5,754 nucleotides of DNA from an uncultured Bacteroides sp. (GTDB taxonomy: Bacteria; Bacteroidota; Bacteroidia; Bacteroidales; Bacteroidaceae), in the NCBI RefSeq assembly GCF_910586915.1, contig NZ_CAJULN010000075.1:1-5754 (forward strand). The letters are read 5' to 3'. Under the pieces are notes generated by a model, which was not told the origin of the DNA, did not search any database, and saw nothing but the letters and a program-made list of their open reading frames with translations. The position numbers were made by a program, and so were the translations under genes. Shown here one piece after another: positions 1-5,475 of the stretch. Each line of letters begins with the position of its first letter. The stretch's first letter is position 1.

Positions 1-222
1 GATATGGATGCTGCAACCAGTTGAATATTAGAATCTAAATCCTTTGGTGGGAAGGGAGGGGAAGGTAGCGGATAATCATAAAATAATGCCCTATTGTATT
101 CTTCTCAATATCCTCCTTGCCCGATACAAGTACACTGCGCCAAGAAATCTCCGGGTGTATTCCTTTTGTTATTCATTCAGTTTTTATTAAAAGCCCATTA
201 AAAAATGAATATTTACTGATAA
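1..222. other. Upstream region with no recognisable gene
   Basis: No reading frame here is long enough or similar enough to anything I know to call a gene. The three plus-strand frames entering from the left edge stop at 22-24, 29-31 and 36-38, so at most a few C-terminal residues of an upstream gene could be present. The longest minus-strand open stretch (172 down to 35, 45 codons) has no convincing start. The region has a purine-rich G tract (46-65) and becomes AT-rich towards the promoter at 223-257. It is best read as intergenic DNA upstream of the yceD cluster. Confidence 0.6.
171..210. repeat. AT-rich inverted repeat upstream of the yceD promoter
   Basis: ATTCATT (171-177) and AATGAAT (204-210) are perfect 7-bp inverted copies. 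A further TTTT/AAAA pairing (181-184 with 200-203) is possible after a three-base bulge. The interior also holds the direct repeat ATTAAAA (187-193 region and 197-203). It could be the terminator of a gene left of the window or a regulatory site just upstream of the -33 element, but an AT-rich stem this short may be chance. Confidence 0.3.
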
Positions 223-257
223 TTTGTATGTTATGAGGATATTTATTTGTATCTTTG
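223..257 (+). promoter_or_regulatory. Bacteroides-type promoter of the yceD-rpmF cluster
   Basis: TATCTTTG at 250-257 matches the Bacteroidetes primary-sigma -7 consensus TAnnTTTG exactly. TTTG at 223-226 matches the -33 element. The 23-base gap is slightly longer than usual. Transcription would start near 263-265, giving a leader of about 35 bases before the UUG start at 299. The call rests on consensus matching and position; the flanking DNA is strongly AT-rich, which fits. Confidence 0.65.
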
Positions 258-298
258 TCGCCCGAATTGTAAGCTAACGATTTAAACAGAAAGACGCT

Positions 299-877
299 TT
301 GGGAAAATTTGATAAATACAAAATTGACTTGAAAGGTATGCAGGCAGACTCGGCTAAGTATGAGTTTGTTTTGGACAACCTTTATTTCGCTCACATTGAT
401 GGACCTGAAGTTCAGAAAGGAAAGGTCAATGTTGCATTGACTGTAAAAAGAACCTCTCGCGCTTTCGAACTGAGTTTTCAGACAGAAGGAACGGTGTGGG
501 TGCCGTGTGACCGCTGTTTGGACGATATGGAACTAACTGTCAGCTCGTCTGATAAACTGATGGTGAAATTCGGACGTGAATATGCAGAAGAAGGTGACAA
601 CCTTATCGTGATTCCTGAAGAAGAAGGAGAAATCAACGTTGCATGGTTCATGTACGAATTTATTGCGCTCTCAATCCCGATGAAGCATATACACGCTCCC
701 GGAAAGTGCAATAAAACGATGACAAGTAAATTAAGCAAGCATTTGAAAACAAATGCCAATGATGATAGCGGTGATGCTTTCGACGAAGGCGGAGACAGCA
801 TCGCCATTGAAGAAGAAGTGGAGGCGACAATCGACCCCCGCTGGAATGAATTAAAAAAAATATTAGATAATAATTAA
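299..877 (+). CDS. yceD: YceD/DUF177 family protein (50S assembly-linked, L32 partner)
   Basis: This 192-residue protein belongs to the YceD/DUF177 family, which is encoded next to rpmF in most bacteria and is linked to 23S rRNA and 50S subunit accumulation; its biochemical role is not settled. Visible family marks are the V-P-C-D-R-C-L motif with Cys70 and Cys73, a further Cys at 137, an acidic stretch (about 155-175) and the C-terminal D-P-R-W-x-x-L motif at 179-185. The Cys residues may bind metal. The start is UUG at 299: an in-frame stop lies at 275-277, no ATG or GTG lies between, and the first ATG inside (338) would remove 13 residues that look like a normal family N-terminus (GKFDKYKIDLKG). 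There is no clear Shine-Dalgarno. rpmF begins 12 bases after the stop, so the two are surely co-transcribed. Confidence 0.92.
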   Translation: MGKFDKYKIDLKGMQADSAKYEFVLDNLYFAHIDGPEVQKGKVNVALTVKRTSRAFELSFQTEGTVWVPCDRCLDDMELTVSSSDKLMVKFGREYAEEGDNLIVIPEEEGEINVAWFMYEFIALSIPMKHIHAPGKCNKTMTSKLSKHLKTNANDDSGDAFDEGGDSIAIEEEVEATIDPRWNELKKILDNN

Positions 878-889
878 AGTTTTAAGAAA

Positions 890-1075
890 ATGGCACATCC
901 TAAGAGAAGACAATCAAAAACAAGAACAGCGAAGAGAAGAACTCATGATAAGGCAGTAGCTCCGACGTTGGCTATCTGTCCGAATTGCGGCGAATGGCAC
1001 GTTTATCACACTGTATGCGGCGCTTGCGGTTATTACAGAGGTAAACTCGCTATCGTAAAAGAAGCTGCTGTATAA
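890..1075 (+). CDS. rpmF: 50S ribosomal protein L32 (bL32)
   Basis: This 61-residue basic protein is ribosomal protein bL32, a zinc-ribbon component of the large subunit near the peptidyl transferase side. The N-terminus MAHPKRRQSKTRTAKRR is the highly basic family signature. Four cysteines in two CxxC pairs (Cys30, Cys33, Cys43, Cys46) form the zinc-binding version of the ribbon, unlike the cysteine-free L32 paralogues that some bacteria use under zinc limitation. Length is normal for the family. It lies 12 bases after yceD, the near-universal partner, and is expected to share the promoter at 223-257. The leader is AT-rich with no strong Shine-Dalgarno. Confidence 0.98.
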   Translation: MAHPKRRQSKTRTAKRRTHDKAVAPTLAICPNCGEWHVYHTVCGACGYYRGKLAIVKEAAV

Positions 1076-1095
1076 TTAGTGCAGTCATACTGAAA

Positions 1096-1122
1096 CAGCC
1101 TGAGGGTAATTCTCTCCGGCTG
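1096..1122 (+). terminator. Hairpin between rpmF and fabH, possible attenuator
   Basis: CAGCC (1096-1100) pairs with GGCTG (1118-1122). After one T/C mismatch, GAGGG (1102-1106) pairs with CTCTC (1112-1116, one G-U), leaving the five-base loop TAATT. That is a 10-bp stem with one mismatch. Only a weak T run follows (CTTTAT). This suggests partial termination or an RNA-processing/stability element that sets high rpmF against lower fabH expression, not a full stop. No good promoter is seen between it and fabH. Confidence 0.5.
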
Positions 1123-1161
1123 CTTTATGTATTATAGTATTGCTAATTTAAAATAGGTTTG

Positions 1162-2166
1162 ATGGAAAAAATAAATGCAGTAATCACAGGAGTCGGAGGA
1201 TATGTGCCCGATTATATCTTGACGAACGACGAGATATCGAAGATGGTGGATACCAACGACGAATGGATTATGACTCGTATCGGAGTAAAAGAGAGACATA
1301 TTCTGAATGAGGAAGGATTAGGTAGTTCATACATGGCGCGTAAGGCTGTCAAGCAGTTGATGAAAAAGACTGGTGCTAATCCCGACGATATCGATTTGGT
1401 TGTTGTTGCTACTACTACTCCTGACTATCACTTCCCTTCTACAGCTTCTATTCTTTGCGACAAACTCGGACTGAAGAATGCGTTTGCTTTCGATATGCAG
1501 GCTGCTTGTAGCGGTTTCCTCTATCTGATGGAGACGGCTGCGAATTTCATCCGTTCGGGAAGATATAAGAAAATTATCATTGTCGGCGCCGATAAGATGT
1601 CGTCAATGGTCAACTATACAGATCGTGCTACCTGCCCTATTTTCGGTGACGGTGCTGCCGCTTTTATGGTAGAGCCGACTACGGAAGATTACGGTATCAT
1701 GGATGCGATACTGAGAACGGACGGTAAAGGTTTACCTTTCCTTCACATGAAAGCGGGAGGTTCGGTTTGTCCGCCCTCTTATTTCACAGTAGACAACAAG
1801 ATGCATTATCTGCACCAGGAAGGAAGGACAGTATTTAAATATGCTGTTTCCAGTATGTCGGACGTTTCGGCTGCGATTGCAGAAAAGAACGGACTGACAA
1901 AAGATAATATCAACTGGATTGTGCCGCATCAGGCAAATATCCGTATTATCGAAGCTGTTGCCCATCGCATGGAAGTGCCGATGGACAAAGTGCTGGTAAA
2001 TATCGAACACTACGGTAACACAAGTGCCGGCACGCTTCCTTTGTGTATCTGGGATTATGAAGATAAACTCAAGAAAGGTGATAACATCATCTTCACTGCA
2101 TTCGGCGCCGGATTTACCTGGGGTGCGGTTTACGTGAAGTGGGGTTATGACGGAAAGAAGGAATAG
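1162..2166 (+). CDS. fabH: Beta-ketoacyl-ACP synthase III (KAS III)
   Basis: FabH condenses an acyl-CoA primer, usually acetyl-CoA or a branched short acyl-CoA, with malonyl-ACP to begin type II fatty acid synthesis in the cytoplasm. The full catalytic triad is visible in the 334-residue product: Cys116 in QAACSGF, His256 in VPHQAN and Asn286 in YGNTSAG. The C-terminal glycine-rich FGAGFTWGA (314-322) and the N-terminal TNDEW-TRIGVKER stretch (31-45) are standard thiolase-fold FabH features, and length is normal. I place the start at ATG 1162; an in-frame TTG directly before it (1159) would add one residue and is less likely. Branched-chain primer use would fit the iso/anteiso lipids typical of Bacteroides, but that is inference. 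plsX, which lies between rpmF and fabH in E. coli, is absent here. An intrinsic terminator follows the gene. Confidence 0.97.
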   Translation: MEKINAVITGVGGYVPDYILTNDEISKMVDTNDEWIMTRIGVKERHILNEEGLGSSYMARKAVKQLMKKTGANPDDIDLVVVATTTPDYHFPSTASILCDKLGLKNAFAFDMQAACSGFLYLMETAANFIRSGRYKKIIIVGADKMSSMVNYTDRATCPIFGDGAAAFMVEPTTEDYGIMDAILRTDGKGLPFLHMKAGGSVCPPSYFTVDNKMHYLHQEGRTVFKYAVSSMSDVSAAIAEKNGLTKDNINWIVPHQANIRIIEAVAHRMEVPMDKVLVNIEHYGNTSAGTLPLCIWDYEDKLKKGDNIIFTAFGAGFTWGAVYVKWGYDGKKE

Positions 2167-2193
2167 TAATTAAGTTACTGAACAATAAAACTC

Positions 2194-2229
2194 AAAAACG
2201 CATCCTATTTCGATTCGATGCGTTTTTTT
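2194..2229 (+). terminator. Intrinsic terminator between fabH and era
   Basis: AAAAACGCATC (2194-2204) pairs perfectly with GATGCGTTTTT (2217-2227) around a 12-base loop, and the T run continues to seven residues (2223-2229). The GC-containing core CGCATC/GATGCG with the T tract is a classic rho-independent terminator. The A run on the 5' side would also give a T tract on the minus strand. It begins 27 bases after the fabH stop and ends only 25 bases before the era start. Confidence 0.85.
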
Positions 2230-2254
2230 GTCTCAACCGATAAAATGAAAATAA

Positions 2255-3136
2255 ATGCATAAAGCAGGTTTTGTAAACATCGTAGGAAATCCGAATGTCG
2301 GCAAGTCGACATTGATGAATGTTTTGGTGGGCGAGCGCATCTCGATTGCCACCTTCAAGGCGCAGACTACCCGTCATCGCATTATGGGTATCTATAATAC
2401 GGATGAAATGCAGATTGTATTTTCCGATACTCCGGGGGTATTGAAGCCCAATTACAAGCTACAGGAGTCTATGCTGAATTTCTCTACTTCGGCGCTGACG
2501 GATGCGGATGTTTTGCTTTATGTGACAGACGTGGTAGAGACACCGGATAAGAACAATGAGTTTATGGCAAAGGTGCGTGAAATGACCGTGCCTGTGCTTC
2601 TGCTCATCAACAAGATTGACCTTACCGACCAGGAGAAGCTAATCAAGCTCGTCGAAGAGTGGAAAGAACTGTTGCCGCAAGCCGAGATTATCCCGATTTC
2701 CGCCGCATCCAAGTTCAATGTGGACTATGTGATGAAGCGCATCAAGGAATTGCTGCCCGACTCTCCTCCTTATTTCGGGAAAGACCAGTGGACGGACAAG
2801 CCTGCGCGCTTCTTTGTGAATGAGATTATCCGGGAGAAGATTCTGCTCTATTACGATAAGGAGATTCCTTATTCGGTAGAGGTGGTCGTGGAAGAGTTTA
2901 AGGAAAGTCCGAAGAAGATTCAGATTCGTGCCATTATTTACGTGGAGCGTGATTCGCAGAAGGGAATTATTATCGGCAAGCAGGGAAAGGCGCTGAAAAA
3001 GGTTGCCACCGAAGCTCGTCGGGAACTGGAGCGTTTTTTCGGAAAGACCATCTATTTGGAGACATATGTGAAAGTTGATAAGGATTGGCGTAGTTCGGAC
3101 AAGGAACTGCGCAATTTCGGTTATCAGTTAGATTAA
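2255..3136 (+). CDS. era: GTPase Era (30S ribosome assembly)
   Basis: Era is an essential GTPase that binds the 3' end of 16S rRNA through a KH domain and acts in 30S maturation, at or near the inner membrane. In the 293-residue product the G motifs are all present: G1 GNPNVGKST (11-19), G2 around FKAQTTRH (34-41), G3 DTPG (58-61), G4 NKID (119-122) and G5 SAAS (149-152). The C-terminal type II KH domain carries the GxxG loop as GKQG (241-244). Length is normal. The start is ATG 2255; an ATG at 2245 is in another frame and gives only a five-codon ORF overlapping the era start. A strong terminator ends 25 bases upstream, and I see no TAnnTTTG box between them, so the source of era transcription is unclear. 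der follows after 51 bases. Confidence 0.97.
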   Translation: MHKAGFVNIVGNPNVGKSTLMNVLVGERISIATFKAQTTRHRIMGIYNTDEMQIVFSDTPGVLKPNYKLQESMLNFSTSALTDADVLLYVTDVVETPDKNNEFMAKVREMTVPVLLLINKIDLTDQEKLIKLVEEWKELLPQAEIIPISAASKFNVDYVMKRIKELLPDSPPYFGKDQWTDKPARFFVNEIIREKILLYYDKEIPYSVEVVVEEFKESPKKIQIRAIIYVERDSQKGIIIGKQGKALKKVATEARRELERFFGKTIYLETYVKVDKDWRSSDKELRNFGYQLD

Positions 3137-3148
3137 GAAAAGTATTCA

Positions 3149-3167
3149 TGCGACTGTGATAGTCGTG
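3149..3167 (+). repeat. Small hairpin in the era-der spacer
   Basis: CGACT (3151-3155) and AGTCG (3161-3165) are perfect inverted copies around the loop GTGAT, with two possible G-U pairs outside (3149-3150 with 3166-3167). An A run follows, not a T run, so it is not a terminator for era. It could shape the era-der message (processing, stability or der translation), but the stem is short and may be chance. Confidence 0.4.
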
Positions 3168-3187
3168 AAAAAACAAGGTATTGAACT

Positions 3188-4501
3188 ATGAGTAATTTAG
3201 TTGCAATTGTAGGACGCCCCAATGTGGGCAAGTCTACCTTATTTAACCGTCTGACGAAGACTCGTCGGGCTATTGTGAATGAAGAAGCAGGTACCACCCG
3301 CGACAGGCAATACGGCAAGTCGGAATGGCTCGGACGTGAGTTCTCCGTAGTAGACACCGGCGGATGGGTGGTAAACTCGGACGATATCTTTGAAGAAGAG
3401 ATTCGCAAGCAAGTATTGTTGGCAGTAGACGAAGCGGACGTAATTCTGTTTGTGGTGGATGTGATGAACGGAGTGACCGACTTGGATATGCAAGTGGCAG
3501 CGATTCTGCGCCGTACCAAAACACCGGTGATTATGGTTGCCAACAAGACGGATAATAATGAGTTGCAGTATAACGCTCCCGAATTTTATAAGTTAGGTGT
3601 GGGCGACCCCTACTGTATTTCCGCCATGACGGGAAGCGGTACGGGCGATTTGATGGACTTGATTGTCAGCAAATTCAAAAAAGAGACTTCTGAGATACTG
3701 GATGAAGAGATTCCGCGTTTTGCCGTGGTAGGACGTCCGAATGCCGGCAAGTCTTCCATTGTCAATGCGTTTATCGGTGAAGAACGCAACATTGTTACCG
3801 AGATTGCCGGAACCACCCGCGACTCTATCTATACCCGTTACAATAAATTCGGATTTGACTTCTATCTGGTGGACACCGCCGGTATCCGCAAGAAGAACAA
3901 AGTGAATGAAGATCTTGAATACTATTCTGTGATTCGTTCGATTCGTGCCATCGAAGGTTCGGATGTCTGCATTCTGATGCTGGACGCTACGAGAGGTATT
4001 GAGAGTCAGGATTTGAACATTTTTTCTCTTATCCAAAAGAATCAGAAAGGTTTGGTGGTTGTTATCAATAAATGGGACTTGGTGGAGGATAAATCCGTGA
4101 AAGTACAGAAAACGTTTGAAGAAGCCGTCCGTTCGCGCTTTGCTCCGTTTGTCGACTTCCCGATAATCTTCGCTTCCGCATTGACGAAGCAGCGCATTCT
4201 GAAAGTGCTCGAAGAAGCCCGCGATGTCTATGAGAACCGCACGATGAGGATACCGACCGCCCGTTTGAATGAAGAGATGCTCCCGTTGATTGAAGCATAT
4301 CCGCCCCCCTCAAACAAAGGAAAGTATATCAAGATTAAATATATCACGCAGTTGCCGAACACGCAGGTTCCTTCTTTTGTCTATTTCGCTAACCTGCCGC
4401 AGTATGTAAAGGAACCCTACAAACGTTTCCTGGAAAACAAGATGCGGGAGAAGTGGAACCTGAAAGGTACGCCGGTTAATATTTATATTCGACAGAAATA
4501 A
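3188..4501 (+). CDS. der: Tandem GTPase Der/EngA (50S ribosome assembly)
   Basis: Der is the double-GTPase-domain factor for 50S subunit maturation, active in the cytoplasm on the pre-50S particle. Both G domains are complete in the 437-residue product. Domain 1 has GRPNVGKST (9-17), the AGTTRD switch (35-39), DTGG (56-59), NKTD (119-122) and SAMTG (145-149). Domain 2 has GRPNAGKSS (182-190), AGTTRDS (207-213), DTAG (229-232), NKWD (294-297) and SALT (330-333). A C-terminal KH-like domain spans about 350-437, ending in PVNIYIRQK. Length is normal. The start at ATG 3188 is firm because an in-frame TGA lies at 3182-3184. AAGG at 3175-3178, nine bases upstream, may act as a weak Shine-Dalgarno. 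With no terminator after era and a 51-base gap, der is probably co-transcribed with era. Confidence 0.98.
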   Translation: MSNLVAIVGRPNVGKSTLFNRLTKTRRAIVNEEAGTTRDRQYGKSEWLGREFSVVDTGGWVVNSDDIFEEEIRKQVLLAVDEADVILFVVDVMNGVTDLDMQVAAILRRTKTPVIMVANKTDNNELQYNAPEFYKLGVGDPYCISAMTGSGTGDLMDLIVSKFKKETSEILDEEIPRFAVVGRPNAGKSSIVNAFIGEERNIVTEIAGTTRDSIYTRYNKFGFDFYLVDTAGIRKKNKVNEDLEYYSVIRSIRAIEGSDVCILMLDATRGIESQDLNIFSLIQKNQKGLVVVINKWDLVEDKSVKVQKTFEEAVRSRFAPFVDFPIIFASALTKQRILKVLEEARDVYENRTMRIPTARLNEEMLPLIEAYPPPSNKGKYIKIKYITQLPNTQVPSFVYFANLPQYVKEPYKRFLENKMREKWNLKGTPVNIYIRQK

Positions 4502-4506
4502 AGGTG

Positions 4507-4635
4507 CACTACGGATTAACGCAGATTTTCACAGATATTCCATAAAGAATACGGGCTAATCAAAAATACAAAATTTGTAAATTGATTAGCCCGTATTTAT
4601 TTTTAATCAGTGGAAATCAGTGTTAATCCATGCTG
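4507..4635. repeat. Large nested palindrome with 10-base units between der and lptB
   Basis: Outer arms 4513-4536 and 4606-4629 are inverted copies matching at 20 of 24 positions, and weaker similarity continues outward. Each arm divides into 10-base units of the form ATCNGTGNWA. The left arm, read on the minus strand from 4536 down, gives ATCTGTGAAA, ATCTGCGTTA, ATCCGTAGTG. The right arm, read on the plus strand from 4606, gives ATCAGTGGAA, ATCAGTGTTA, ATCCATGCTG. Between the arms sits the perfect hairpin at 4548-4597. The element takes up nearly the whole gap between two convergent stops. From memory, motifs of this ATCYGTG type recur between genes in Bacteroidetes, so this is probably a copy of a dispersed palindromic repeat; no transposase or clear target duplication is seen. 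Confidence 0.7.
4548..4604. terminator. Bidirectional terminator for der and lptB
   Basis: AATACGGGCTAATCAA (4548-4563) and TTGATTAGCCCGTATT (4582-4597) are perfect 16-bp inverted copies around an 18-base loop. On the plus strand the stem runs into TTTATTTTTAA (4596-4606), a good T tract for ending der. On the minus strand the following bases are ATTCTTTATGG, a weaker T tract for lptB. The loop itself contains the near-palindrome TACAAAATTTGTA (4567-4579). Placement between two convergent genes supports a shared terminator. Confidence 0.85.
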
Positions 4636-4638
4636 CAT

Positions 4639-5400
4639 CTATTTCTCCAACTGGAAATCTTTCCGCCGTAGTACGAAACTGTTACTCAAATACTTCTCAC
4701 GCACAATCTGATTCTCGGACAGTTCTTCCGGTGTGCCTTGAAAAAGAATCTTTCCTTCAAAGAGCAGGTAGGCACGGTCGGTAATACTAAGCGTTTCCTG
4801 TACGTTGTGGTCGGTAATCAAGATGCCGATATTCTTGTCTTTCAGCTTCCACACGATTTGTTGGATATCTTCTACGGCAATCGGGTCGACACCGGCAAAA
4901 GGTTCGTCGAGCATGATAAATTTCGGGTCGATGGCAAGACAGCGTGCAATCTCCGTACGGCGGCGTTCGCCTCCCGACAACTGGTTACCTTTATTCTTGC
5001 GCACCTTTTGCAGTCGGAATTCCGCTATCAGGCTTTCCAGTTTTTCCTTCTGATAATCTTTGGGTTTGTTTGTCATTTCGAGAACGGAAGCAATGTTGTC
5101 TTCCACGCTCATCTGACGGAATACGGAGGCTTCTTGCGCAAGGTAACCGATGCCTGTTTGCGCCCGTTTATAAACCGGATATTTGGTAATTTCCAAGTCG
5201 TCGAGGAAGATGCGTCCTTCATTTGGAGTAATCAGTCCTACGGTCATATAGAATGAAGTCGTCTTGCCGGCACCGTTCGGCCCCAGCAGCCCTACAATCT
5301 CACCTTGCTTCACATTGATGGAGACGTGGCTTACAACGGTTCGTTTGCCGTACTTTTTCACCAAGTCCTCCGTGCGGAGCACCATCTTGCTTTCTTCCAT
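4639..5400 (-). CDS. lptB: LPS export ABC transporter ATPase LptB
   Basis: LptB is the cytoplasmic ATPase that, with LptF and LptG, drives lipopolysaccharide extraction from the inner membrane towards the outer membrane. The 253-residue product has Walker A GPNGAGKTT (40-48), a Q-loop Gln89 in LAQEAS, the signature LSGGE (141-145), Walker B FIMLDEP (161-167) with catalytic Glu166, the D-loop AGVD (169-172) and switch His198 in ITDHN. The strings LLGPNGAGKTTSFYM, QEASVFR, SGGERRRTEIAR and LDEPFAGVDPI mark LptB among ABC ATPases, which separates it from MlaF despite the adjacent mlaE. The start is ATG 5400 or, five codons in, ATG 5385; the latter would have GAAGAAAG upstream as a possible Shine-Dalgarno. 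The frame stays open to 5568, but that part overlaps mlaE and crosses the promoter, so it is not used. Confidence 0.95.
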   Translation of the reverse strand: MEESKMVLRTEDLVKKYGKRTVVSHVSINVKQGEIVGLLGPNGAGKTTSFYMTVGLITPNEGRIFLDDLEITKYPVYKRAQTGIGYLAQEASVFRQMSVEDNIASVLEMTNKPKDYQKEKLESLIAEFRLQKVRKNKGNQLSGGERRRTEIARCLAIDPKFIMLDEPFAGVDPIAVEDIQQIVWKLKDKNIGILITDHNVQETLSITDRAYLLFEGKILFQGTPEELSENQIVREKYLSNSFVLRRKDFQLEK

Positions 5401-5418
5401 ATTATAGTTATTTTGTGG

Positions 5419-5426
5419 CAAATGTA
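5419..5426 (-). promoter_or_regulatory. -7 box of the lptB promoter
   Basis: Read on the minus strand, this is TACATTTG, an exact match to the Bacteroidetes -7 consensus TAnnTTTG. Transcription would start near 5413, giving about 13 bases before ATG 5400 or 28 before ATG 5385. No TTTG is present at the usual -33 distance. Confidence 0.6.
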
Positions 5427-5448
5427 GTAAAAATAAGCCGAAATAATG

Positions 5449-5456
5449 TACTTTTG
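5449..5456 (+). promoter_or_regulatory. -7 box of the mlaE promoter
   Basis: TACTTTTG matches the Bacteroidetes -7 consensus TAnnTTTG exactly. Transcription would start near 5462, giving a short leader of about 13 bases before ATG 5476. No TTTG occurs at the usual -33 distance; the nearest one (5412-5415) is 33 bases upstream, too far. Confidence 0.6.
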
Positions 5457-5475
5457 CAGACAAATAGTGTGAGTT

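Noticed and set aside
46..65. G-rich tract as a possible G-quadruplex
   Set aside because: Only three runs of three or more G occur (49-51, 54-56, 58-61); the flanking runs are just two G, so only a weak two-layer structure is possible.
35..172. 45-codon minus-strand open stretch in the upstream region
   Set aside because: It lacks a start codon at its beginning, is bounded by stops at 173-175 and 35-37, and I recognise no family in it.
173..394. 73-codon minus-strand ORF overlapping the yceD promoter and start
   Set aside because: It runs antisense over the promoter and the conserved N-terminus of yceD, and its product resembles no known family.
478..807. 109-codon minus-strand ORF inside yceD
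   Set aside because: It is antisense to the yceD motifs; the low-complexity Ser/Leu composition is typical of a shadow frame.
1154..1161. TAGGTTTG, an exact TAnnTTTG match directly before the fabH ATG
   Set aside because: Transcription would start inside the fabH coding region, so it cannot drive the full gene; an AT-rich spacer will give such a match by chance.
3593..4036. 147-codon minus-strand ORF inside der
   Set aside because: It is antisense to the Der GTPase domains, which are intact; no independent promoter or family match.
4738..5256. 172-codon plus-strand ORF antisense to lptB
   Set aside because: lptB on the other strand carries every ABC ATPase motif; this frame is its mirror and has no recognisable domain.
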